Part shown: positions 26,075 through 34,092 of the stretch, piece by piece
Layout of the letters: every line of letters starts with the position of its first letter
Numbering within the stretch: position 1 is the stretch's first letter
Source of the DNA: Sphingobacterium griseoflavum
GTDB lineage: Bacteria; Bacteroidota; Bacteroidia; Sphingobacteriales; Sphingobacteriaceae
NCBI RefSeq assembly: GCF_014653155.1
Contig: NZ_BNAF01000002.1
Span: 124,001 to 188,000 of the forward strand
DNA: 64,000 nt
Direction of reading: 5' to 3'
Notes under the pieces: generated by a model
Seen by the model: only the letters and a program-made list of their open reading frames with translations
What the model was told of the DNA's origin: nothing
Database searches by the model: none
Translations under genes and position numbers: made by a program

Positions 26075-27175
26075 TTAGTGATGCGCATGTTCTTCCACTG
26101 CCATCCCGATAAATAACGAAGACAACATCGTAAAGATAAATGCTTGTAAAAAGGCTACCAACAGTTCCAAAAACGTCAAGATCAACGTCAATACCAAGGA
26201 TACACCAATACTTCCCGGAATTGTCAACTGCTGTTGAAATAAGTATACGATGGCAATTAGTCCCATAACGACGGCGTGTCCAGCGGTAATATTTGCGAAA
26301 AGACGCAACATTAAGGAAAAAGGCTTGGTGAACATGCCTAAAACTTCAATAGGTGCTAATACGAATTTAAATGGAACAGGCACGCCCGGCATCCAAAAAA
26401 TATGTTTCCAGTAGTCCTTATTTGCTTTGAAAGTGGTAATTAAGAATGTAAACAGTGCGAGGCATAACGTGATGGAAATATTACCAGTTACGTTAAACCC
26501 AAGGGGTGTTAAACCCAGAAGATTTAATACAAAAATCAGGAAAAACACCGATAATAAATAAGGCATAAACTCCTTGTATCGATGACCGATATTAGGCATC
26601 GCCATTTCGTCCCGCACATAAAGCACCAATGGTTCCAATGCTCGCCCGATGCCCTTAGGCAGCGCATTTGATCCTTTCTTGTATGTGCCAGCTAAGCTGA
26701 TGAAACCCCAAAACAAAAGCGCGGCTGCCAAAAACAAACCCACCACATTTTTGGTAATGGAAAAATCCAATGGTTTTGCGTTCGTTGCGTGTCCATGCTC
26801 ATCAAATGCCAATGTACCCGCTGCATCAGTCTTGTAGATCTTGCCATGATATAACGTGTAAAACTGCCCGTCCTTTTCTACCACTTTTTCACCATGATGA
26901 AACGCTCCCGAAGAGAACATCTTAAGGCCTCCATCAATCAGGATAACAGGCAACGGAAAACCGTAATGTTTTCCGGCTTTTTTATCGGTAAACAGTGAAA
27001 AATAATAATCGTCCTGCAAGTGATGCTGACTGTATTCCTGAATTTCTTCCGCTTGGGACTTCGGCTGCTCGCCATGACCGTGATGTCCTTCTTCTACCGC
27101 GTGAACTGTGGCAAAAGGGGCAACAGCAAAGAAGATTACTGCAAAAAACAAAAGTGCTCTTTTAAGACTCACCAT
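26075..27175 (-). CDS. atpB: Fo ATP synthase subunit a, with long periplasmic N-terminal region
   Basis: The proton half-channel subunit, 366 residues. The core (about 145-366) includes the essential Arg in SLMLRLFANITAGH and five or six helices. The first 140 residues are an extension: a cleavable-looking signal (FFAVAPFATVHA), a His-rich run (EEGHHGHGEQ) and a soluble domain (YGFPLPVILIDGGLKMFSSG). Such an extension is typical of Bacteroidota. It has its own upstream promoter-like box and palindrome. Confidence 0.95.
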   Translation of the reverse strand: MVSLKRALLFFAVIFFAVAPFATVHAVEEGHHGHGEQPKSQAEEIQEYSQHHLQDDYYFSLFTDKKAGKHYGFPLPVILIDGGLKMFSSGAFHHGEKVVEKDGQFYTLYHGKIYKTDAAGTLAFDEHGHATNAKPLDFSITKNVVGLFLAAALLFWGFISLAGTYKKGSNALPKGIGRALEPLVLYVRDEMAMPNIGHRYKEFMPYLLSVFFLIFVLNLLGLTPLGFNVTGNISITLCLALFTFLITTFKANKDYWKHIFWMPGVPVPFKFVLAPIEVLGMFTKPFSLMLRLFANITAGHAVVMGLIAIVYLFQQQLTIPGSIGVSLVLTLILTFLELLVAFLQAFIFTMLSSLFIGMAVEEHAHH

Positions 27176-27210
27176 TTTCGATTTACTATTGAATGATAAA
27201 AATTTTTGCG

Positions 27211-27247
27211 CAAAAATACAACTTTATTTGGCATTTGTTAACAAATG
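27211..27247 (-). promoter_or_regulatory. Candidate internal promoter with palindromic operator upstream of atpB
   Basis: The minus strand has TATTTTTG (27211-27218), a TAnnTTTG box, 36 nt before the atpB ATG. Upstream lies a perfect 16-nt palindrome CATTTGTTAACAAATG (27232-27247), which overlaps the -33 position (TTTG at 27242-27245, 23-nt spacing). Confidence 0.5.
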
Positions 27248-27265
27248 TTAGAACTTTTTAGCGAT

Positions 27266-27670
27266 TTACTTTTCAACAACCTTTACTTCTTGATTTACAA
27301 GACGATACGCTACCAATATATCATACATTAAAAAGATAAAAAACACCCCTAAAAAGTTCAACTCTAAAAAGTCGTTTTCGAATAAATTTAGACCAGATTG
27401 AATAAACAAATAACTCGCGACCGCTTTAATAAGAATGCAACCCAGAAAAACGATACTTACGTAATTTTTCATCGCGAAATCTGCTAGTAGCAAGAAGGTC
27501 GCGACCGTTAATGAAGCGATGCATCCAAACGCATACATGCCCATCAACGTGTAGTGAGTTTGTTTCCAATAGGCATTCAAGCCTAAATTTTGCAACAGCA
27601 GCGTATGGATCCCAAAACCCAATACGGTTACTAAAAACAGCAATCCCCCAAATCTCGCGTACTTATTCAT
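27266..27670 (-). CDS. Small four-helix membrane protein in the ATP synthase operon
   Basis: A 134-residue protein with four predicted membrane helices (about 7-28, 42-64, 70-92, 102-123). It overlaps the AtpZ-like gene by 8 nt and lies upstream of atpB. The position is that of AtpI, which helps c-ring assembly or cation transport in other bacteria, but I see no clear AtpI signature. I call it a membrane protein of the operon, possibly AtpI-like. Confidence 0.6.
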   Translation of the reverse strand: MNKYARFGGLLFLVTVLGFGIHTLLLQNLGLNAYWKQTHYTLMGMYAFGCIASLTVATFLLLADFAMKNYVSIVFLGCILIKAVASYLFIQSGLNLFENDFLELNFLGVFFIFLMYDILVAYRLVNQEVKVVEK

Positions 27671-27890
27671 TCTTATTTAAATAATTGACCTGTCTTATAA
27701 ACTGATACATCGATGCTATGACGCCTAACATGGTCAAGCCTTTCATCCACCATCCCCCTTCCACGCCATAGCGGCCATCTAACCAATCGCCTAGACGGTA
27801 GCACAGATAAATAGTCAAACCCATCTGTATGGGCATAGACGTAAAAACCAACCACTTATTTTTGGCGTTACTTCCCTTGTGTTTTTCCAT
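27663..27890 (-). CDS. AtpZ/AtpI-family protein
   Basis: A 75-residue protein with two membrane helices (FTSMPIQMGLTIYLCYRLGDWLD, read in two parts, and GLTMLGVIASMYQFIRQV). The RLGDWLD turn is characteristic of AtpZ/AtpI. It is the first gene of the ATP synthase run. I start at ATG 27890 (MEKHKG). An in-frame start at 27911 would lie within the -7 box. Confidence 0.75.
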   Translation of the reverse strand: MEKHKGSNAKNKWLVFTSMPIQMGLTIYLCYRLGDWLDGRYGVEGGWWMKGLTMLGVIASMYQFIRQVNYLNKNE

Positions 27891-27908
27891 CAGCAAACTA
27901 AAAGGACT

Positions 27909-27916
27909 CAAAGATA
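27909..27916 (-). promoter_or_regulatory. Candidate -7 box of the ATP synthase operon
   Basis: TATCTTTG on the minus strand, 18 nt upstream of the AtpZ-like ATG. No convincing -33 TTTG at the standard distance. Confidence 0.45.
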
Positions 27917-27986
27917 GGATTTAATATGCAGAAACTATCCTGTACACTCGTGCTTTCTATGATTTATTCCTCCCTGCGTGTGCGCG

Positions 27987-30209
27987 CTATCCGATCCCGA
28001 GTTCCAAAACCTTCTGCCCGATCTTGATATCTGGATAATCAAAATCGGCGCCTAACATGCCCTTTAGTTCCGACGACGATTTTTCCGGATTTTCCCGGAT
28101 TACAGCCAGTATCCTGTTGAGTTTATCTTCTGTAATTAGGTCTGTTGCCTCGACCTCCTGCCCTACATAATTGATTAAGTGACCGTATATCGTCCCTACA
28201 ACCATATCGCGCTTCTTAGCAATATCCTCTATACTAAACCCATCCATAAATAGATCAAGCGAAATGGCTTTGGTATCCTTCACGGCATCGTCATCCGCCA
28301 CGGATTTGACGAGGCTGTCTTTGGTTGTCTCCCGCTCGTGCAGTGCATGAACAATGGCTGACAAATCACCTTCTTCGGTCAAGATATCCGCTATGGTCAA
28401 ACAATGGGCGAGCTGTTCTTTCTTCCTCCTGAAATCAAGCAATAACGAACGTAGCTCCTCGGTGTATTTCTTGGTTCGTTTCTTTACCTTCCACTCCTCA
28501 ATATGCTGCTGCGTCGACAGGAGCACATCGGCATCAAATTTTGGCAGAAACCAAGCCACGGCAGATTTAGTTCGCGCACAGATTTTACCGTAGTCCAACT
28601 GCTCTTTATCGCGAAGCATGGCATAAAGTTGCGTAACGAATTTATTGGCAACCTTCTCCTGCTCTTGCAGTGCGCCAATCAGCCCCCCGAAATAGTCTAA
28701 GGCAGCATCTTTACTATCGATATTACGCTTCATCAACGATGCTTTAAGCTCCTGCGCACCCTCCACCAAGGATGTCCAACGAAAGCTCTGCAACAAAATT
28801 TGCCCCATATAATGCCGTTGACATAGCTCCAAGATTTTGCCAACCTCTTCCCCCGAGGTCATCCGCTGCATGAAATCCACTACCTGAGAATCCGTGCGAA
28901 TAGAGTGGTGCGGAATCCTAGACTTCAACACCAAACCATCCAAACCGGTAAGTCGGCTTAAGGCAACATATACTTGTCCGGCAGCAAATGAAGTTCCTGC
29001 ATCAATGACTGCTCTATCGAAAGTTAATCCTTGGCTTTTATGAATCGTAATGGCCCATGCCAAGCGCAAGGGGTACTGCGAAAACGTACCCATTACCTCT
29101 TCTTCTATCTTGTCCTCGCCCTTATTGTAGTTGTAACGGATATTTTCCCATGTTTCACGGCGCACGGTCACATCCTCTGAGCCATCCTTAAACCCTACAA
29201 CCACCTGATGTTTGTCAAGATTGAGCTCCTTGACCTCTCCTATCTTTCCATTGAAAAATTTGCGATCCTCGCCACTATCGTTCTTGATGAACATTACCTG
29301 GGCACCGATCTTAAGTGGCAATGTCTCTTCCGCCGGATAGGAAGATTGCTGAAATTCATCCTTCACGACGGCTTTCAAATTGTGGAGCGTACCACTTAAT
29401 TGAAGCAGTTGTTCTTGGTTGATACTGTCGGCCAACTTATTGTGCGAAGTAAGGGTAATGAACTGCTCACCACCGTTTGGCGTAAAACCTTCGCGGTAGT
29501 GCGAGTTTAAGTAATCCAAATCAGGCTGTGTACACTTATTGTTACGAATATTGTTTAAGAGCTCAATAAAATTACTATCGTTTTGGCGGTAAATCTTACG
29601 GAGCTCCAACAAAACCGGCGGATGTTCACGCAATACCTTGGCATCAAAGAAAAACGGACTGCTGTAGTGCTGGCGCAACACCTGCCATTCGTGATCGCGC
29701 ACGACTGGCGGTAGCTGGTACAAATCGCCGATAAAAAGCATTTGCACACCGCCAAAAGGACGCATGTCTCTCCGTACAGATTTCAATATGACATCGATTG
29801 CATCCAAAGTATCTGCCCGTACCATTGACACCTCATCAATAACAAGAAGTTCCAGTTCCTGTAAGATGGCTCGGCGCTGCTTTGTCAGCTTGATGGTCGA
29901 AAAGAGCCGACTTTTGTTGTAAATGCCGCTATCGTGCTCGTCCCATTTCAAGGGGTAATCTTCGATGAACATTCCGAAAGGGAGCCAAAACAAAGCGTGC
30001 AACGTAGTCCCGCCGGCATTCATAGCTGCGACACCTGTAGGGGCCGTAACCGCCATCTTCTTGTACGAGTTTTCGCGTATATATTTTAAAAAAGTAGTTT
30101 TCCCCGTCCCTGCTTTTCCGGTCAAAAACAAATGTTGATTGGTTTGATTGACAAAAGAAACGGCCTGCATGAAGGCAATATTTTTATCGTCAACTTTTGG
30201 TTGTCCCAT
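27987..30209 (-). CDS. Pif1-like superfamily 1 helicase with C-terminal helix-turn-helix
   Basis: 740 residues. Walker A FLTGKAGTGKTTFLKY and Walker B LLVIDEVSMVRAD lie in the first 140 residues, GDLYQLPPV is motif III, and the C-terminal RecA half has AWAITIHKSQGLTFDRAVID and YVALSRLTGLDGLVL. This is the Pif1/RecD2-like pattern of 5'-3' helicases. Residues about 640-740 hold a HTH/RQC-like domain (DLFMDGFSIEDIAKKRDMV), a fusion common in Bacteroidota. It is a single gene, divergent from the cupin gene. The role is probably in replication-fork or G-quadruplex processing by analogy. Confidence 0.87.
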   Translation of the reverse strand: MGQPKVDDKNIAFMQAVSFVNQTNQHLFLTGKAGTGKTTFLKYIRENSYKKMAVTAPTGVAAMNAGGTTLHALFWLPFGMFIEDYPLKWDEHDSGIYNKSRLFSTIKLTKQRRAILQELELLVIDEVSMVRADTLDAIDVILKSVRRDMRPFGGVQMLFIGDLYQLPPVVRDHEWQVLRQHYSSPFFFDAKVLREHPPVLLELRKIYRQNDSNFIELLNNIRNNKCTQPDLDYLNSHYREGFTPNGGEQFITLTSHNKLADSINQEQLLQLSGTLHNLKAVVKDEFQQSSYPAEETLPLKIGAQVMFIKNDSGEDRKFFNGKIGEVKELNLDKHQVVVGFKDGSEDVTVRRETWENIRYNYNKGEDKIEEEVMGTFSQYPLRLAWAITIHKSQGLTFDRAVIDAGTSFAAGQVYVALSRLTGLDGLVLKSRIPHHSIRTDSQVVDFMQRMTSGEEVGKILELCQRHYMGQILLQSFRWTSLVEGAQELKASLMKRNIDSKDAALDYFGGLIGALQEQEKVANKFVTQLYAMLRDKEQLDYGKICARTKSAVAWFLPKFDADVLLSTQQHIEEWKVKKRTKKYTEELRSLLLDFRRKKEQLAHCLTIADILTEEGDLSAIVHALHERETTKDSLVKSVADDDAVKDTKAISLDLFMDGFSIEDIAKKRDMVVGTIYGHLINYVGQEVEATDLITEDKLNRILAVIRENPEKSSSELKGMLGADFDYPDIKIGQKVLELGIG

Positions 30210-30237
30210 GAATGTCCCCTTGATGATTGATGAAAGA

Positions 30238-30245
30238 CAAAGATA
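30238..30245 (-). promoter_or_regulatory. Candidate -7 box of the Pif1-like gene
   Basis: TATCTTTG on the minus strand, 28 nt upstream of the ATG at 30209. Confidence 0.4.
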
Positions 30246-30305
30246 AGCATATCTATCCGTTCAGCAGGGACAACGAACGCACTATTCTGATCGTAGGCGA
30301 CACTT

Positions 30306-30341
30306 AGCCGGAAGAAAACGGCTCTGAGCAAGATTTGCTCA
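30306..30341. repeat. Two tandem hairpins in the divergent intergenic region
   Basis: AGCCG/CGGCT (30306-30310 with 30319-30323) and the perfect 7-bp TGAGCAA/TTGCTCA with a 3-nt loop (30325-30341) lie side by side between the divergent helicase and cupin genes. Confidence 0.4.
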
Positions 30342-30416
30342 TCCTTGTGACCCAAAGCTCCTTTTTATTTTGTGTATTTTGAGAAAACAGCTAACTTCAC
30401 CGCAAATACATAAGAC

Positions 30417-30920
30417 ATGGCAGAAAATATTGATAAAGGCGAATTATTTAGCCAAATTGAGGAGAAATTAAAGAACGAAGGTTTCCAGATCGACAACATT
30501 GACCAAACGAGACCTTGGGGTGGCTTTTTTGTTATCAACGAAGATCAGGCGCAGCAATTTGCCGACCAATACTTCGATGGATTGGACGTACAAGGGTTAA
30601 AAATATCCGGCAAGTTAAGTCCAAAGATCCTTATTGTAGCTCCGAACAAACGCCTCTCTTGGCAATACCATCACCGGAGAGCCGAAATCTGGCGCGTTAC
30701 GCAAGGTGAAGTAGGGGTGGTAACAAGCGCTACAGACGAAGAAAATGAGCTGAAACGATTGGGTGAAGGCGAGTTTATCCGTCTTTCACAAGGAGAAAGA
30801 CATCGTCTTATAGGGTTAGCGGGTTATGGTGTGGTGGCGGAGATATGGCAACATACTGATAGCGAAAACCCTTCTGACGAAAGCGATATTGTACGTGTAC
30901 AAGACGATTTCGGACGTTAA
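30417..30920 (+). CDS. Cupin protein related to type II phosphomannose isomerase
   Basis: A 167-residue single-cupin protein. The metal-binding motif LSWQYHHRRAEIWRVTQGEVG strongly resembles the QYHHHRAEHW motif of the ManC/type II mannose-6-phosphate isomerase C-terminal domain. A second cupin motif lies in FIRLSQGERHRLIGLAG, and RPWGGFFVI near residue 27 is also family-like. It lacks the nucleotidyltransferase half, so it is a stand-alone cupin. Sugar-phosphate isomerase activity is likely, but the exact sugar is not known. Confidence 0.75.
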   Translation: MAENIDKGELFSQIEEKLKNEGFQIDNIDQTRPWGGFFVINEDQAQQFADQYFDGLDVQGLKISGKLSPKILIVAPNKRLSWQYHHRRAEIWRVTQGEVGVVTSATDEENELKRLGEGEFIRLSQGERHRLIGLAGYGVVAEIWQHTDSENPSDESDIVRVQDDFGR

Positions 30921-30927
30921 ACAACAC

Positions 30928-30967
30928 ATGCATGAAGGGAGATTCAAAACCACTCTTCATGCATTTT
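30928..30967 (+). terminator. Hairpin after the cupin gene; gap 30921-31225 otherwise without gene
   Basis: ATGCATGAAG (30928-30937) pairs with 30955-30964 over a 17-nt loop and is followed by TTT. The remaining gap (30921-31225, 305 nt) holds no gene. It has a short hairpin CTGCTA-TGC-TAGCAG (31025-31039) and a TAnnTTTG match TATTTTTG (31181-31188) that could drive parE. Confidence 0.5.
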
Positions 30968-31225
30968 GCCTCCCCCAAGGTTCCCGGGATTAGCCAGCTT
31001 CATATGGGAAGCAAATTGGACAAACTGCTATGCTAGCAGATTTTATATCGCACGAATCTATTTAAAACTCCAGCGTCCTTAAAAATGTAAATAAGTCCGA
31101 CCTCCCCTTGTATGCTGCCCCGATATTTTATCCCGACACAGTCGCCCCTTTTCATCATAGGCATCCTTCAGATTTTTTGCTATTTTTGTTCTCGAAACGA
31201 GTAAGTTTACACCTCATAGAATTAC

Positions 31226-33085
31226 ATGACGACATATAACGAAGACAGTATACGGTCATTAGACTGGAAAGAACACATTCGCCTACGTCCTGGTATGTAC
31301 ATCGGAAAATTAGGCGATGGGTCTGCATACGATGATGGCATCTATGTTCTGTTAAAAGAAATTGTGGACAATTCCATCGATGAGTTTGTTATGGGCGCCG
31401 GAAAGACGATTGACATCACCGTTCATGAGAACAAGGTCGCAGTTCGGGACTATGGGCGTGGTATACCCATTGGTTCTGTGGTAGACGTCGTATCCAAAAT
31501 AAACACCGGAGGAAAGTATGATAGCAAGGCTTTTCAAAAGTCTGTTGGACTCAACGGCGTTGGTACAAAAGCGGTGAATGCCCTGTCCAGCCAATTCGTT
31601 GTGCAATCATATCGGCAAGGTGTAACGAGGATCGCCCAATTTGGCTGTGGCGAACTGGTGAGCGACGAGCAAAAAGAAACCTCCCAACGGAATGGAACGG
31701 CAACAAGTTTTTTTCCAGACGAATCCATCTTTCGCAATTATAAATTCCGTACGGAGTTTGTGGAAAATATGATTTGGAATTATGTGTTTCTAAATGCCGG
31801 TTTGACCATCAATTTCAACGGACAAAAATACATCTCGGAAAATGGTTTAAAAGATCTTTTAGAGCGAAATATCGATACCGAGGCCATGCGTTATCCTATT
31901 ATCCACCTGAAAGGTGAAGATATTGAGATCGCGCTAACACACGGTCAACAATATGGCGAGGAATATTATTCTTTCGTTAACGGCCAGCACACCACACAAG
32001 GAGGAACGCACCAAGCATCTTTTCGCGAAGCAATTGTAAAGACCGTACGCGAATTTTACAAAAAAGAATTCGATGCCGCGGATATTCGGTCATCAATTAT
32101 CGGCGCGATTGCGATCAAAGTACAAGAACCCGTTTTTGAATCGCAAACGAAAACAAAATTGGGCTCACAAAGTATCGGTCCAGAGGGTCCAACGGTACGT
32201 ACCTTTATCAACGACTTCATCAAAAAAGCCCTCGATGATTACTTGCATAAAAATCAGGATACCGCTGATGCTTTGCTGAAGCGTATCTTACAATCGGAGC
32301 GCGAACGCAAAGACATTGCCGGCATCAAGAAACTTGCCAACGAACGCGCAAAGAAAGCTTCTTTGCACAATAGAAAGCTGCGCGACTGTAAGGTGCATTA
32401 CAACGATAAAAACGAACGCAACCAAGAGACAACTTTGTTCATCACCGAAGGGGATTCTGCCAGCGGTTCGATCACGAAGTCTCGTGATGTACAAACACAG
32501 GCAGTCTTCAGTTTAAAAGGAAAACCGCTAAACTCTTACGGCATGTCCAAGAAGATTGTGTATGAAAACGAAGAATTTAACTTGCTACAGCACGCTTTAA
32601 ACATAGAGGACGGCTTAGATGGCTTGCGCTACAACAATATTGTCGTCGCTACCGATGCTGATGTGGACGGCATGCACATCCGTCTGCTGCTGTTGACCTT
32701 CTTTCTACAATTTTTTCCTGATTTGGTGAAAGCCGGACATGTCTCCATCTTACAAACGCCACTGTTCAGGGTGCGAAACAAAAAGGAAACGATCTACTGC
32801 TACTCCGACGAAGAGCGGCAACGTGCCATAGCGAAACTTGGCGGCAAGCCTGAAATTACGCGTTTCAAAGGGCTAGGAGAAATTTCTCCGTCCGAATTTG
32901 GACTATTCATCGGGAAAGACATCCGTTTAGATCCGGTAATTTTATCCAAAGAGAACAAATTACCACAGTTAATGGAATATTACATGGGGAAGAATACCCC
33001 TGAGCGGCAACGACATATCGTGGATAACCTCCGCATAGAAGTAGACTTAGAAGAAGAACTCGCAAAAGCTGCCGTAACCGCGTAA
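31226..33085 (+). CDS. parE: DNA topoisomerase IV subunit B (ParE/GyrB family)
   Basis: The ATPase subunit of a type IIA topoisomerase, 619 residues. GHKL motifs [17 protein letters not shown] and [14 protein letters not shown] come first. The transducer domain follows, then the Toprim domain with [20 protein letters not shown] and the metal-binding [10 protein letters not shown]. The short length and the absence of a GyrB-specific insert favour ParE over GyrB. parC, the usual partner, is not in the window; purU follows. Confidence 0.9.
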   Translation: MTTYNEDSIRSLDWKEHIRLRPGMYIGKLGDGSAYDDGIYVLLKEIVDNSIDEFVMGAGKTIDITVHENKVAVRDYGRGIPIGSVVDVVSKINTGGKYDSKAFQKSVGLNGVGTKAVNALSSQFVVQSYRQGVTRIAQFGCGELVSDEQKETSQRNGTATSFFPDESIFRNYKFRTEFVENMIWNYVFLNAGLTINFNGQKYISENGLKDLLERNIDTEAMRYPIIHLKGEDIEIALTHGQQYGEEYYSFVNGQHTTQGGTHQASFREAIVKTVREFYKKEFDAADIRSSIIGAIAIKVQEPVFESQTKTKLGSQSIGPEGPTVRTFINDFIKKALDDYLHKNQDTADALLKRILQSERERKDIAGIKKLANERAKKASLHNRKLRDCKVHYNDKNERNQETTLFITEGDSASGSITKSRDVQTQAVFSLKGKPLNSYGMSKKIVYENEEFNLLQHALNIEDGLDGLRYNNIVVATDADVDGMHIRLLLLTFFLQFFPDLVKAGHVSILQTPLFRVRNKKETIYCYSDEERQRAIAKLGGKPEITRFKGLGEISPSEFGLFIGKDIRLDPVILSKENKLPQLMEYYMGKNTPERQRHIVDNLRIEVDLEEELAKAAVTA

Positions 33086-33112
33086 GCGTTACGGCTATTA
33101 GGCAAATTAAGC

Positions 33113-33955
33113 ATGCACAACCAAACCTTAATCCTTATCCAATGCCAAGATGCCGTTGGACTGGTCGCGGGAATTGCCCAGATCATTGCCCAGCATCAAC
33201 TGAATATCGTCACCATGCGGGAATTTGTTGACGAAGAAAACAAAAAGTTTTTCCTGCGTGTGGCATGTAGCGGTTTACCTGCGAAAATTTCGGCCCTGCA
33301 GGACGACCTGCTGTCCACTTTACCTCCTCAGGCGATCGTGACTATCAATCCCGATCGCAAGAAGAAAATTGTTGTGCTGGTCACAAAAGAGCATCATTGT
33401 CTTGCAGATATATTAGTTCGCCATTTCTTTCAAACGCTAAATGCCGATGTAAAAGCGGTCGTAGGTAATTACGACAACTTGAAAGATTTTACGGAAAAGT
33501 TTACTATTCCCTATCACTTGGTATCGCATCAAGACAAAAGCAAAGAACAGTTCGAACATGAGCTGGCCGAAATCGTCGAAAGCTATCAGCCGGATTATAT
33601 CGTATTGGCAAAGTTCATGCGCATCTTATCTCCTGATTTCGTAGCTCGATTTGAAAATAAACTCATCAACATTCATCACTCTTTTTTGCCTGCCTTTATT
33701 GGCGCAAACCCTTATCGACAAGCTCATACACGAGGCGTAAAGATCATCGGTGCTACCGCCCACTTTGTTACCAACGATTTGGATGAAGGACCGATTATCG
33801 TGCAACGCACCAAATCCATCAATCACAGTTACGACGTTCCTAACCTAGTTATTGCGGGTAAGGAGATTGAAAAAGCAGTGCTTAGCCACGCGATACAGCT
33901 ACTTATGGAAGATCGCGTGATGCGGCAGGGCAACAAGACTGTCGTCTTTGAGTAG
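33113..33955 (+). CDS. purU: Formyltetrahydrofolate deformylase
   Basis: PurU hydrolyses 10-formyl-THF to THF and formate and balances the one-carbon pool. The 280-residue protein has an N-terminal ACT domain (LILIQCQDAVGLVAGIAQII) and a C-terminal formyltransferase-like domain with the catalytic Asn-His-Asp in INIHHSFLPAF, GATAHFVTNDLDEGPII. It lies 27 nt after parE and may be co-transcribed with it. Confidence 0.95.
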   Translation: MHNQTLILIQCQDAVGLVAGIAQIIAQHQLNIVTMREFVDEENKKFFLRVACSGLPAKISALQDDLLSTLPPQAIVTINPDRKKKIVVLVTKEHHCLADILVRHFFQTLNADVKAVVGNYDNLKDFTEKFTIPYHLVSHQDKSKEQFEHELAEIVESYQPDYIVLAKFMRILSPDFVARFENKLINIHHSFLPAFIGANPYRQAHTRGVKIIGATAHFVTNDLDEGPIIVQRTKSINHSYDVPNLVIAGKEIEKAVLSHAIQLLMEDRVMRQGNKTVVFE

Positions 33956-34092
33956 CGCCACAACCTTATCGGAAACGTCAGCGTAAAACTAGGGCATGCA
34001 TGTACAAAATGATCGATATCATTTTTTCGTAGCGGCTCCATTATTTTATAGCTATATGTATTTGCCGTACTTCGCAAGTATATTACAGCTAT

